The position numbers and the translations under genes are program-made. From assembly GCA_037576215.1 (NCBI GenBank), contig JBANDB010000020.1:1116001-1180000 (forward strand): a DNA stretch of 64,000 nucleotides, written 5' to 3'. A model generated the notes under the pieces. The model ran no database searches, was not told the origin of the DNA, and was given only the letters and a program-made list of their open reading frames with translations. How positions within the stretch are numbered: the first letter of the stretch is position 1; each line of letters opens with the position of its first letter. Below are positions 51,525 through 64,000 of the stretch, piece after piece. This stretch comes from Armillaria gallica. Taxonomy: Eukaryota; Basidiomycota; Agaricomycetes; Agaricales; Physalacriaceae.

Positions 51525-53175
51525 TCACTTTACCAGTGAAAGGTGAAAGGCATCAGTGTTATTTCTAAGGAACTCGATCTCTTCTTTCCAATAGTCATCC
51601 AGAATGACAGTCGTATTGTCGCCATTCAGTTGTGAGAGAGTACCTGGAACCACAATCAATGAAGAAACAAAACTGCTTGGATGAGTACATACCTCATTCT
51701 CTGGCATGTACTGGGGCGAGAAGGGACCTAGAACTACTTGTGAGACGTCCCTAAACTATTGTTGAGATCCAACCTGAAGCCCATAGAAAACAAAACCCAA
51801 TAGTCCAGCATCATTTCACTGAACAAGAGTGATGAGGCAGGCTCACTGATGGAATTCTGTCGGCCATAGACAAAGTCTATTTCAGATGCGTGATGAACTG
51901 ACAAACATCTTAGTATCAGTCAGGCAGATTCAGGAATGGAAATATCTATCTACCTCCCAATTCGGCTGAGCTCATTGAGGAATTCTGCGTAAATTGGTAT
52001 GCGTATGCTTTCACACCTGCTTGAGCAGCAGCCAAGGATGGATCTTCAGGGCACAGTTTGAGAAGTCAGCCCAGGATAGTATCAGAGACATAACTTGCAG
52101 GAATGCTGAGTAGGCAGTCTCTATGTAATCCTTGATGTTCTGGTCGTTGATGTATAGCGGATGAATTTGTCACCTGGAAGCAGTCAAAAGTGTTTTGTGT
52201 GCCAGTGACGGACTTGCGTCCTGGTGTCCCGGCTACAGAATACTCCCAGGTAGATTCTCTCGTAGATGTGTTATGAATTATGGGTGATGATGCGGAACCA
52301 CGCTCAGAGATCTAACCAAGTGAATCAGAATGGCGATTCATGTGAAACGACTGCATGCTTACTGCAGCCTGGGCAAAGTTAGAAATCGACATGTTTAGAA
52401 GCACCAGATTGATCAACATTTGGTCAACAATGCTCCTGCACTTTCTCCAAAAATCATGACCTGCTCGATCTCATTATCAAAGGAAATCAACATATAATGA
52501 AGTACATGCCTTAGTTTTGTCACCACCAAACAAGGTGAATTCCAATGTTCTGTTGAACCCATTCCAAGGTGCTTAGCACGTCTCTAACTCCCGAGGTTGG
52601 GCTGTCCTCTGTTGTCGGCCTCCTGTCCTTGGAAGTCTAGCGGCCCTAACTGGTAGTTGTGATTCACATAGACAATGAGAGTGCCCTGGAGGGCAATTGG
52701 CCAAACAAATGTAGATGGAATGCAGAACTTTACTCTGGCAACAATCTGGGCAACAATATTGCTTCCATTGAGCGACGACAAACCGTGTGTGAAGAAACTG
52801 CCACCATATGTCCTGCAGCATCATTAGCGAAAGGACTGCATAATCACGAAAAACATAATTCTACCAGAACATCACTGGCAATGGATTTTCAAAAGACGCC
52901 CCCTTCAGCTGAAATATGTTGATAGTGAAATGATCCTTCGACATCTCATTGGTGTCAAGGTTCTGTTGTCTCTATGGTTAAAATAGAATTGTAGGTATCA
53001 AACGAAAGGGCCTATGTGCTGTAAACAGAGAAGTCCAAAATTCTGGGCATCAAATCCTTCAGTGTCAATGTCCATTGTCAATACAAGATGCTGTAGACAC
53101 AACACTCCAGCTGTAGGTTCAGCTAATGGAATACCTAGCCCTTATTATTAGCCTTGGTCATGGTTGCATGGTCTA
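51525..53175 (-). pseudogene. Type-B carboxylesterase/lipase relic
   Basis: Minus-strand exon pieces follow the family from end to end. LGIPLAEPTAGVL and EGFDAQNFGLLCLQ lie near 53,160-53,010. Next come MSKDHFTINIF, and PLPVMFW joined over a GT-AG intron to TYGGSFFTHGLSSLNGSNIV (oxyanion-hole region, 52,880-52,760). Then LIVYVNHNYQLGPLDFQGQE, STLEWVQQNIG, FGGDKTK, the nucleophile box MIFGESAGA (about 52,460-52,430), VHHASEIDFVYG (near 51,890) with the expected histidine-bearing segment, and SQLNGDNTTVILDDY up to the stop at 51,525. Such enzymes hydrolyse esters and are often secreted. Frame breaks occur after the GPLDF block and between QQNIG and FGGDK, so it is probably non-functional. The signal-peptide exon was not found. 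Confidence 0.75.
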
Positions 53176-54339
53176 TTGGCTTGCCTCTGAAGAATTCTTG
53201 TTGTGGCCCTGTAACATTTATTCTAACAAGTTTGGCTGTGCAAAACTAGCCCTCACGGTCTGCAGCCACAAAGAGAGCATAGCACAGTTCAATATAAAGG
53301 AATAATGAGTGAAAAAGACTGCAAAATTGAAAAGAAAGAGCAACAATGCTGTAAGGAACAGCAAAGGCTGACATGATGCCGAAGGTCAAGCTGGAAAATG
53401 ATGTTGAGCTTGCTGCAGCAAACCGCCACTGAGGACCTACCCCCAAAACCACATAAGACCAAGCCTGTATACACAGGACTTGGAACTCCCTGTAAAATTC
53501 TTATGTCATCTTGAAGATTTCCGCCCCAAGAGTTCGAGTATGAGTCCATAAGACCCAATGCTACAATAAAAGTGCTGGAATCACAGGTATTAAGCATATC
53601 CATCAGTTGCAAGTTTATCCCAGCAATGGTGCAAAATGGCCATCCATGTAATGTACGGCTAGTCATCCAATCACGGAGCATGCAATTCTTCCCCTGCCGC
53701 TATGCGCCAGATGCGCCTTGTTTATCCATGCAGTGGAAATTGGGATCGTGCCACCAGACTTTCTTCCTCGTCAATGTCCTCTTAAGTCCTCCTCTGATAA
53801 GCTGCCCTTATCTCCGATTCTTTCCAACTGATAAGCAGGTGTATTGTAAATCCATAATTATTCATCACGAAGGCAATTGTCATATGCACATATGAAACCA
53901 ATATTTCAAATAATACATAACAACTAGGTACATAACTTGGACCACGTCGTGTAATATGATAATGATGATGGTTCAAGACAAATAATTCATATAAGGGTTT
54001 TGAAACACCTCGCCAAGTGTGCCATTCAACAATCAATACATCGATTTCCTCCAACGAACTAGAGTGATGCCTATTGTACATGTGCAATCAGCCTCAAGAT
54101 CAACCTTACGATCTCAAGTGTCATGTCTCATAGATAAAATGGCTCGACCGGTATTCGAACACCCAGCCTGATCAAAAAATGAGGATACGCCGCATTACAA
54201 GTACCTAAGATATCACCAATATACCACTGAGGCACAGACAGAATGGTAAGCTTTAGGTATACCTCTAGTTTACCTTCATCCCATCTTGAGGTATCCTCAA
54301 CTTTATACACACACTGCAAAATTTATGAATGGCCACATG
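53176..54339. other. Upstream flank of the carboxylesterase relic
   Basis: It may contain the missing first exon, but I could not identify it. A 130-codon minus-strand ORF (53,289-53,681) lacks family motifs. The remainder is anonymous. Confidence 0.3.
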
Positions 54340-54670
54340 CCAATGAAGACAAAACGAGATCTGACTGCAGTTAGCCTTTGATTGCACATCTATCTCAAGA
54401 CAGAGACCTACCGTGAGTCTTAAGATCAGATCAAACTGTCGTCAATATCAGCAGGTGGAATCAATGGAATCTTGTGGTTTGAGGTCATGACATGGAACAA
54501 GGATACATCTTAAGACATTCAGCTCCGCTGCACATATGACATCCAGTGGAATGACTTGTAAGATAGCCCAACACACTCAAACTGATAACGTTGTCATAAC
54601 TAACACTACAAAAACCAAAAAAAAACAACAACTTGTGTTAGCACGTCTTAAGACACATGAAATCTCTGCT
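54340..54670 (-). repeat. TTAAGAC-family segment, minus orientation
   Basis: The reverse complement aligns with 26,075-26,400. On the plus strand it shows ATCTCAAGACAG, GAGTCTTAAGATC, ACATCTTAAGACATT and CGTCTTAAGACAC, the same palindrome set as the 6.5-9.9 kb element. Confidence 0.65.
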
Positions 54671-57600
54671 ATTCCAGTCTTGAGAGGGTCACGGTCAGAC
54701 ACCACTCTGCAACCTGAAGATAACATCCTCCTTGATTTGTGATATATCCATGTTCATGTAGGCGAAACACTCCAACAAGCCCAGCTCCAAAACGTGCTGC
54801 CTGTTCGAAGTCAGAAATTGCCACTGTATATTTGCCACACCCCCACAAATTCATTGCTTGGCCATCGAGAGTGCGTCGATCCCCATGTCTGGAGCCTTGT
54901 GTACATAGGGTTTGAGTAGAGGCCGATTTCAAATGCTGCATAGCATTTGACTGCAAGTGCATCCTTAGCAGATTTGCTTCTCCACAGCATAAATCTGCAG
55001 GATGTTCAGGATGCTAGCAGGAGAGGTGGGCATAGTCACATGTAATTGTTGCTTTTGAAGGCAATCTCATAAGTTCATTGCACGAAATGCTGGGAGAGGA
55101 AAAGAATGAGTCAGTAGTGCTTTATGTTGTGGCAGTACATTGACAAACCCTTGGCAGCTCCTGCGTGGGCATCTTTTATGATAAAGCATCAGGATCAATC
55201 GTGTTATGGGGAAGAAGGATGCAGAACATATGCAGATTGCATGCACAGCAGTAAGGGCCAGTGGAGGGGTTTATGCCAGGGGGAAGCGTGGCATCTGGTC
55301 TCCACAGTAAGCTCGCAAAGGTAGGCTTTGATGTACAGAAAGCTTTCCGAATGGAGAGGATGCAACCTGGCTGCAACCGCAGCGGAAACATCAGCGTCTT
55401 AAGAAACTGTCAGGATGAAATTGTACCATTGGAATAGCGATCAATTCCGGCTGCATTAACAGGAGAATCGGCGGCACCAAGGGAGTAGATCCTCACCCAT
55501 GAAATTCTATTTTTCAGATAAGTCAAGTCAGCAGGGTTCTAACGCGTACAAGAAGGAATGTGCAGTCACACCAAGTGCAGTAGATCACTCGATGTCTTCT
55601 TTGTATAGACAGCACTGAAGGTCTACGACATCACCTGCAATGATCTCAGTCGCATGGTAAGCATCATTCAGGCACCATGCATACTGCCCGGTCATGTTGT
55701 TGCATATAGTATTTGACTGTTTTGTCACCCAGTCTCAGATTCATTCTTCATGGTGACCTCAACTTTGTACACAGAACTAGTGACTCCGAATATGCAACCT
55801 TTGGGCAATTACAATCTCGGTAAGACATCCTTTGGCGCACGATTGCAGTGCTGGAAACACGAGTGGTGAAGGTAGGTGGCTCAACAGGTCCAATCTGCAG
55901 CTTTATGGTGTTAATTTCTGCTGAGCTCAGCCAAACCACGAACCATGTCCCAGAGTTGCTCCGCTCCATCTAGCTTGCAATCACCAGGAAAAGGAAGGCT
56001 TGCTGCAGTCGCAATACTCTATGGTGCTTGCAGTACTGGTAGCGGTGGATGCTATTGGAGAGCTGGCCCGGCCACGATGATACATCCAAGTCGTTCAGGA
56101 GACATTGGACAACGCCGAGGGCAGTACAAACAGCAACCCACAGCCGCACTCCCATGCTAACTCTTTTTTCCTCCCTTCATTGCTGTTCTTCACGGTTCCC
56201 ATCTATTCCTTTGATTGAAAATCCTCTACGGCTGTCTAAACGCTCAGTAAGAGATCCAATATCATCAGACAACCAATACTGACACGTACCTAGAAGCATG
56301 AAGCTGCTAGGCGCCACTCAGCTTTGCAACGTCTATCACATTGCATGGTGAGGATACCAGAGCTCAAACTTTTTCAAGACGTGACAACTGTGATCACTAG
56401 GGCTGCCTTGATGCACCGTCTGAATATCATTGCGGTTGCGATGAGGTGTTCAGGTAAGTCTCTCTTTGTGACTCCTCACACTGTGATGTTCACAAGAGTG
56501 TAGTGCATCGTGGCCACACTGAGAGTTGTAAGCTGCCCTCATCATTTATCTCATCTCTGCTGACTCTGCAGCCATAGGTTCAGTCACAGACTCTCCACCC
56601 CCATCCACTCCCAATATGATCTCGTGGGAGCAGCGCCAATGTCTGTTCAGTGTTCGCTCCACCGCCGATGCCAATGTCGATGAAGTGCCAGAATTCAAGG
56701 AGTTCATCTTGGCCGTCTAACATGCATGGTCAACAGTCAAACACAACACCATACTAACTCACTACCTGTCCTCAACTAGACCCACCTCATACCATTAACG
56801 CACCTGCTGATGCTCATGAATCTCGGGCACCTATCGTAGTCATCATCTTGCATCCGACATTGTGAAGTTCAAACGGTAATGTCTCTTGGAAGGGCTCAGG
56901 CAATCACAAATGGATTCGTTTCCTCATGTCGTGTGGCACTATTCAATTAACCCCCCACCAGCATTGGCGCCTTTATTCCAGACTTAAAAAATGCATCACT
57001 TTGATTGGTTCTGGTCCTAATAAGCCCATCCTCTGTTGTACATAGCAAAGACCGTTCATCTCGTGAGCTGCTCCGAACATCTAGCCTCCAATGTCTTGAT
57101 ATCTTCAGCTTCAATCTGGGGGCCTTCATCATGAATATGTCGAGCTATCTGAACAAGCTGATAGACCATCATTTCAATGTCCATCGAGGCAAGGCTGCAG
57201 CGTCTACAGCTTGATTCTATCAATGTCGTGTACCCTCAGGAATATGGTACGAGCACCGCGATTTATGAGGCTGTGAGAGTATTTTCCAGGCTAGACAGGC
57301 CTTGGTGACCAACGATGAGGACGACTGATATGGCATGACCACCAGGAGCAGCGGGGCACGATTGTCGTTAATCATTCCACTTGAACGCAGATGCAAGAGA
57401 GGACAGTTCACTCCGTACTTCGCAGCTACAATAAGCGTCGAATCATATTATATGAAAAGGCAACAAAGCACACACATATGAGATATAAGTCATCCAAACC
57501 AGAGGTGACCACCGCAGTATCGATGTGCACACTTCTAATGCAGGTTCATAGCCACGCATTGCTGCAGGTTCTCTTTCCTTGGGTCCAAGGGCACTTCAGT

Positions 57601-58619
57601 AAGCCAGTTCCCTTGCCCATTCTAAACAACTCAGTCGACATTATAGTCATGCTCCTAAAAGAACCACTCACCTTGGATGCTACACAGAAAGGAATGCGAA
57701 GGACAGTCGCACTGCAAAGTTCGATGGGTATTCTCCAGTTTGTCCGTAGTCGTTGATCTTCTAGTTGTATTCGACGGGTCTCTCCGGTGTCATACAACGT
57801 TGGCGGGCATATGATTTGCTGAATGTGAGCAGGTAGAAGTGCTCTGAACCAAGAAGAAAGTGGCACTCACCGCTCCTGATCTGCCTAAGCTCCATAGCAT
57901 ATGATTCTGCTTTGAACCACCAGGTAATCCAGACCCTCCTTGATTTGCAAGCTGGCAGAGGTGGGCACATCCTGTGTAGGCCATTGGTCCTTAAACCCAT
58001 TCAAGGCATCAGGAAGAAAGGCAGGGATCCAAGCACACACAAAGGGTGAGGAATAGGCATGCTCAAATCCATCCTTTGAATGGATTAGTGGCATTATGCA
58101 GGTTTTGTGGTCAATTGAGCATTTGGATGTCCTTGGTGATAGGATATTGTCATAGGCACCTCGTCGTTGGTACAGAAACCATTCCAAGCCTCTACCTTGA
58201 CACTGACCGTGCCTTCGCCTATTCTATTTGCACCCATTCCCCATGCACAATAGTCAACCAACACTAATGGACCATTCAGTCACGAACAACCATGGATTGT
58301 ATCACACTTTGGATATTATCAACTCCAGCCGGCTGCTGCTTGCAACCAAACACAGTCCGGCCAAGTAAAGTGGCATCTCACACTGGCTCCAACCAAACAT
58401 ACCCATTTCAGCTCAAGGTCAGCCACCATCTGAAAGGGATCAGCTGATGGCAAGCCACGAGTTGGCTTGACCATTTCTTCCTTGGCATCACACTGCATGT
58501 ACTTGGCAAGTCTGAATTCACCGATGTGATTTTGAATATTGCATCCCAGTCTGCAGACAACATGCCTACAAAAGATATTGCGGTGTAATCTGTGTGCCTA
58601 TCTTGCCAATCCAACCGGT
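54671..58619. other. Unassigned region with short ORFs, no recognised family
   Basis: Open pieces occur on both strands: 54,669-54,962 minus, 55,748-55,969 minus, 56,571-56,720 plus, 57,391-57,756 plus and 57,885-58,187 minus. Some look protein-like by composition, but I cannot attach a family to any of them. They may be exons of one or two decayed genes. Confidence 0.3.
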
Positions 58620-61600
58620 CCCTCTTGTCTTAAGGCAGACGCATCCACGGAGCATTGCGCAGGACAATTCAGCCCTCCCCATAGCACGGAACGCCTTCAG
58701 AGGCCAGCCCTCTAACACAACACCGGCAGTGTGTGCAATGTAATGGGCACCACCAGAATCACTGCAACATCACATGTTTATCTGAAAACATCGAGCGTCT
58801 TCAGATGCTTGTGTTTTGCATGGTGACTGCCTGAAAGAGTACTGAGAGCGAGTTCCGTTGATGTTGTGTATTCATGCTAGCATATCATGTTCAAAAATTG
58901 TTTCCATACTTCATCCACCTGAAGACTGTTGACCAAAATCAGGGATTCAGTGAGTGGGTATGTCCTCAGACACATCCCAGAAATAGCTGCCATCCGGCAT
59001 TGAGGTGGTGATCATACTCAGCCAGTCCTACGGTAGAATGCCATGTCGATTACGCACTGAGCTTCAACAACACTTCCTTTCTGAAGATGGGCCCAAATGA
59101 AGGCTCCAGTCAGTCAGTAAGTCTTCAGACAAACCCGCTGCCATTCTGGTCTTGAGATGCTGATGATTGCACGTCACACTGGTCCTCTGCAGACGGTTCA
59201 GAGTGGCACCAAGGTAACGGTGCAGACTCATCGCATTCTCCATCTCAAGACATGGGTTAGTCCGACAACAGATCACACATCCAAGCACTCGCTGCCATTC
59301 AAGTCTTGAGGCCATGATGGTTGGGTACTTTGCCATCTGAAGGTAAATAATCCAAGTTGTGCTTTTGTATCCCGGTTCACTTACTTTTCGATGCGTGCAC
59401 TCTCTTTGAGTACGTCAGAGCCTCCAGCGAGTCTCGTAGTGTGCTATGAAATATAGCAGTGGGAAACATGCAGATCAGAGTCCAGACCGTGTGGGAGAGA
59501 ACAACCCTCCTTGAAAGAGAGGTGGCGATAGCTAAGCATGCATCAGTGAGAATACCAGCATGTCTTAAGACAAAAATGTTGCCCACCTATGGCCTTAAGT
59601 AGAAGCTGGACATAGGTGGCTGGTTACACAGGGACATCATCATCTCATCCACTGTGTGAGCAAAACTATGATGCAGACCCAACACTACTGCAGCCACTCT
59701 TTCCAAGATCAATTCATGATAGGGCTCCTTGTCGTGAGTGATACTCTACAAACCTGCATTCAGGTATCTGGCACTTTCCCCAGATAATCCACAGAGGTAT
59801 ATGCGCCTGAATCATTGATGGAACTGCCTGACCAAACAGGCACCTATCGGCATCCACAAACAGACCCACACATTCCAGTGAACAATTGTCCCCATTCTTG
59901 GATTGTAGGGGATTGTAGCCCTCTCCATCACGAGCCATCCAACTTTCCTTCAGTAGGTCTGTCATATGCCGACCAAAGTGCTGATAGACCACCTCCTCCC
60001 AGAAATTCGCCCGACAGGCTGAATTGTACGTGATTTCAGCCATAACCAGGATGAACGCTGCCTGTGAGTTCATGATCCTCCAGCCTAGCTTAGTGCGGTT
60101 GCCATCACCGCCTGCATAACCATACCGGCGGGGCTCAGGCCAGCTAAATAGTTGAGTTCTCGGGTGAGAGTTGGTAGTGGCAAATTGTGAGAACTCCCTC
60201 AGCCATAACAGTGCCATCTTGAGGTCCCGCCAATCCTTGTACACATCCTCACGAAGGTACCACTTCTTCCCCTTCAATTCCAAAGGTACGCTCTCCTGCA
60301 TGTAGTTCAGACAGCACAAAAGCTGACATTGACAGGCAGAGTAGGTATCCACAGGAACAAACACCTGATACGGAATGGAGTTCACTGACCAGGTACGTGC
60401 CAAATATTTGGATCGCAGGGAAAGTCATCGAGTGGGTCTGTGATGGCGATCGGGATGGGTGGAAGACTCTTGGTCCCCAAGAGGACAAATTGCCCGCCAT
60501 CCTCAGTGCTTACAATCTTTCGAAGGGAGATGCTGTTCCAATGTCAGCCCGACAAGTATAAGGTCAACTGGGTGAAAAGAAAATACCTGTCAGTGGCAGC
60601 AGCGCCTGTTGAAGGACTCGCACCTGCGTTGAAAAACATAGTGGCAATCTGGAGAGGTGTCAGCCTGCTTCAACATCATCCTGGTTCGTATGTGAGTGTA
60701 CTGTGTACGTGACTCAGAATCTTAGCCGTGAATTTGTGATTCAAACTCTGCTAAAGTGGGACCTTAGCAGGAGTTTGGGTACCAGGAGATTCAAACCCTG
60801 CCAAAGTGGGACCTTGGCAAGAAGTTTGCAAGCCAAAAGATGGCGCCAAAGTGGAACCTTGGCTCGTTCAGTTGGCAATGTCCCATGCCATTGAATATAG
60901 GCTGGTCATGAAGAGGTTTGGACTTGGTGCAAAATTTCATGTCTGGTTGAAACTCTGACAGCTTCAGATACAAACATGTGCAAAGACTACACTAAGTTGC
61001 TTCCGGTTCTAAGTAATGTCGATCTCACACACTCTAACCCAACTGCCATCCCATGGTGGTGGTGTATTTGCTTGGATGACTGGACCTAACCTGCTCATCT
61101 CATGGCTGGAGGTCTAGCATCACATTGTGTGCTGGGATTGGGCTGTTATTCCATGACGGTGATCCTACCATGCCTAGAGCGGAGTGCTTCAAGTGGGAGC
61201 TGGGATTCTGCTGTTATTTCATGGTGGCGGTCCTACCACAGAGCCGATTACCTCTACATTTATTTGCTTATTTCAACATTAGGATGACCTGCTCTCTGAG
61301 CACCTCCTCCAGCACCAACATCGGTGATTCTCTTCCAAACCAGGTGTTTGCTTGCTCTGCTGAGGACGCGTTGAACCTCTGTCCTACCTTCTCATCACGA
61401 CCAGCCCCTCTTCAGCCCTGGAAATCTCAAAGAAAGGCACCGTTTGCCACAAAACTCATTAGTCTCTCTGTGTGGGATATTGCATGCCGGGTCTCTACGG
61501 CTATCCCTGTCTTGTTATAGTAAGCACCTCCCTGTATCCAGGCATGGCAAATTAGCTGACAATTGTTATCATAGAAGATGAAGCTCAGCAGGCCATTCGA

Positions 61601-62020
61601 GTACTTAGACATCACAAATGTAATCTTGAGGAAATCCTGTTAAATCTCTGAGCCACCTTTGCACAAACTTCCGGTGTGAGCCTTATATTACATGCTGTCA
61701 AGGATTCTGCATTATAGAGTGTGTAGAGAAACATGATGGCACTACAGGGTCTGACAAAGAGCTATTTGTTGTCCAATTCAACTGCCTGACTGCGGTGGTT
61801 GTCACTTTCAGCACCTAAAGGAGCATTCTGCACAGAACGCAGACCTGTGCCATTCGAGAGGTCGCTGCAGCCGCTCTTGTATCTCCAGGTGTAGGCATTG
61901 TGGATTCTTCTGCTTCTACCTCCGAGCATGGGCGTCATAGATGCTGCACTATCAGCTCTTTCATTCCCTTTTGTGTGCATCGACAAAGCTCTAACTCTCG
62001 ATTGCGGTGGACTGGCATCG
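58620..62020 (+). repeat. Large direct repeat, copy B
   Basis: This is the direct counterpart of 17,940-21,738 with many scattered substitutions. It lacks about 690 bp present in copy A: at 59,625 the sequence jumps from ACATAGGTGG straight to CTGGTTACACAGGGACATC. Its left third carries GTCTTAAGAC-type motifs (for example near 58,628, 59,115 and 59,565), and the right part carries the same short tandem array and a plus-strand ORF (61,125-61,520) like the one at 20,843-21,235. Confidence 0.8.
59714..60403 (-). pseudogene. Unrecognised repeat-encoded protein, copy B, frameshifted
   Basis: This is the same protein as at 19,388-20,206, readable over 229 codons. Near its N-terminus copy B lacks four bases relative to copy A (about 60,399, GCCAAATATTTGG against GCCAAATAGATTTTTGG). 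The conserved opening (SLPPILVTVTDLL in copy A) therefore falls out of frame. Its C-terminus ends earlier (EYHSRQGALS). Most cysteines and tryptophans are shared. No function is proposed. Confidence 0.55.
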
Positions 62021-62632
62021 AGCAGGCGAGAGACTTGTTGGAAGCGAAGAGACCAAATGTTGAGCGAGAAGGAGAGGGCAATTCAACTCACACTGTTTAC
62101 AAGGTGTGCAATAGAATGGATCCAGCAATGACTTACCCTGACATATTGTGTCCGATTTTCAGGATGGCACCGATGTAAAGTTTTCCAACTTATGAAGAGT
62201 TGTAAGATTGGCCAACCACTATGAGCTACGCCTATGACAATTGCAAGAGTCCCTTCCAGGTGAGAGAGGATGGAAGAGGCGATTGTAGAGTACCGGCGGC
62301 TACTCATGGCACTGACATACAAAGAAGTGGACCAGAGGGTTATTGGGGGGGTGGGAAATCACGATTTGATGACAGTAATCTGGACATTTCAAGACTAGAG
62401 AGCAAGATGGCTCAGAGGTTCAAGACGGCTCGTGAAGTCGAGCCTCACACCATTGATGTAGTCACACGATGACAAACAAAGCCTATCTGCAGTCTACATC
62501 TCCAGTACCATGTTACCACCCTGCAAGTTGCAGCCAAAACTTTGCTTTTGATAACCGAGATGAACTCTTGAAATACAACAATGCCATTCGATATAAATCA
62601 CCTGTCTGGCACTCTCAGCTGCCCCACCTGCA
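62021..62632. other. Unassigned region right of copy B
   Basis: Short ORFs on both strands, none recognised. It may contain the first exons of the plus-strand gene that follows. Confidence 0.3.
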
Positions 62633-64000
62633 ATGCCTGCAACTTTGGATTTGCCTTTGAGAGGGCAGTGTCTCCTCTATAACTGCTCTTGCAATCGATT
62701 TGGATCTCAGTCCTCCTTCGTGGAACACAGCGGTCAAGAGGTAAGTACGAGAATTCTCGTCACTTATGCAATCCTGAGGCCACTCCAGTTTCAGTGTTCG
62801 CACAGCATACATGCCCATGTTGATGCCCAGTCCACTGTCGTAAATCAACTCTTGTCAAACAAGTGCTTTGTGTTTGTTCAAAAGGTATGTCTGGGATGTC
62901 AGAGGCCAACCATTGCTAACTGTGTACAGACGGCAGAAATGTGTACATGTTCTGCACGCCTGACTGATCATGTCCCTATCCTCAACCCTTACGGAACAAT
63001 CACTAGGTCCTTGCCACCAAATACTACTCAGACTGCCCCCGCATATGGTAATGAACCAGAAGAACAGCCTCACCTTGGTTTCCCAATGTACACTGGCATT
63101 GGAGCGACCCCTGTTTGGAGTTCCAGCATTACCCTCCTCCCATTCTCAGTCAGTTTGGTCTTCCTTCCACCCAGCTCAATTATGAATGCACATCCCTCTT
63201 CCATAAATGCAGTGGACCCCTCTCCTGCTTCAATGACATTAAGTTCTTTGCAGAGTCCAGCAACTCCAGATCCTTCACCGTCTGGTGTTCAGCCTAGACT
63301 GACACACACGCCTGAGTCCAACCAGCAGCTTGTACGATACACGGAGCGTCCCCATTCTTCGTACTGTATCCGTCCCTACACCAGACCAGCTTCAGAGGGT
63401 CAAAGACCTACCAATCACGTGTGTCGCCTCGGAGAAGGCCATACCATGCCATTAGAGACTCATACCCTGCTCTCAACTGTCGCTCGAATCTCTTCAGATG
63501 ATGCTCCTGACCAATGCCATCAGACTGATGCCACAGCTGAATGTCAAGCACACATTCAGCTTCACGCATCTAGAATCGGAATGCCCCCACATCTTCAAAT
63601 GGGCACAAGCAGATGAGCATCTTTGTTTACATTATGGATTTTCACTCTTCCACTGCAGGTACAGCTGATAATTGGCATCATATTACTTACTGACCCACAA
63701 TTGCCAGTGCAAACATTGTTTTGAAGATATTCTCACCGGCCTTCCCCGACCCTTACTGCTGGGAATGACCTATACCACCTGCGAGCCAAGGCATTTGTGT
63801 GTAGGGAAAGAAGATGTGGTCCCTAACATCAGGATTCTTCGGGATTTGGGGCTTGCCTTCTCACTCACAATTCAACCAGCCAACAACACTGGTAATTTCA
63901 ATGTATGGGCTGATCTTCACAGGGTGATGAGCGACCGTTTCGGGTCAGGGAGCCGTTTATCCATGACTGTCAACACTGACATGGTATCTGCAACTCCCAC
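62633..64000 (+). CDS. Unrecognised plus-strand gene, partial at right edge
   Basis: A 327-codon open frame (62,633-63,616) is followed by a second open stretch of about 100 codons in another phase, from around 63,695 to the window end without a stop. The second starts CQCKHCFEDILTGLPRP and includes TCEPRHLCVGKEDVVPNIR. The first is serine-, proline- and threonine-rich after residue 120 and looks disordered. An exon around 63,540-63,660 (HLESECPHIFKWAQADEHLC) seems to link them. The cysteine pairs might bind metal, but I recognise no family. The true start may be an upstream exon, and the 3' end lies outside the window. Confidence 0.4.

Noticed and set aside
54669..54962. A 97-codon minus-strand ORF with protein-like composition
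   Set aside because: I could not place it in any family, and it overlaps the end of a TTAAGAC repeat segment. It is left as unassigned.

Overview
This window looks like filamentous basidiomycete (probably Agaricomycete) nuclear DNA, in a repeat-rich, gene-poor part of the genome. The evidence is short GT-AG introns of about 50-60 nt, a Plavaka-type DNA transposon with a DUF6532 companion gene, a chromodomain-bearing Ty3/gypsy retrotransposon, a fungal Zn2Cys6 regulator, and a Pcf11 relic whose protein matches the mushroom-type family as I remember it. I cannot name the species. Nearly everything recognisable is mobile, duplicated or decayed.

Layout. 1-6.5 kb: CpG-containing repeat DNA without a convincing gene. 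6.5-9.9 kb: a non-autonomous inverted-repeat element with about 80-bp termini, packed with TCTTAAGAC-like palindromes. 10-15.5 kb: several diverged copies of one long dispersed repeat. One copy adjoins a 2.4-kb element (12.02-14.45 kb), which itself contains a 1.1-kb solo-LTR-like block with 15 ACTAGT hexamers. 17.9-21.7 kb and 58.6-62.0 kb: two direct copies of one large repeat carrying an unrecognised 272-codon ORF, broken in the second copy. 21.8-24.3 kb: a decayed F-box-like gene. 27.4-37.3 kb: a complete Ty3/gypsy chromovirus on the minus strand with 413-bp LTRs (about 95% identical) and a GATCG target duplication. 39.4-47.1 kb: a PCF11 copy on the minus strand, split by a 5.84-kb Plavaka transposon (40,275-46,115). 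47.8-50.9 kb: a Zn2Cys6 transcription-factor gene or relic. 51.5-53.2 kb: a decayed type-B carboxylesterase. 54-58.6 kb: fragments of the TTAAGAC family and unassigned DNA. 62-64 kb: an unrecognised plus-strand gene running off the edge.

How the parts work together. The Plavaka element looks self-contained: perfect 12-bp terminal inverted repeats, subterminal GCTAYRTAGC palindromes, a spliced transposase and a divergently transcribed DUF6532 gene sharing a roughly 170-bp promoter region. The gypsy element carries a Tf1-like self-priming signature: its putative primer-binding site is a perfect 13-nt complement of the predicted 5' end of its own RNA. Its pol lies in one frame but is closed by TGA codons that look like CGA-to-TGA changes. 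The same kind of change is seen in the PCF11 relic, which suggests loss of methylated CpG.

All alignments were done by eye. Identities and boundaries are hand counts, and family names rest on remembered motifs, not on searches.
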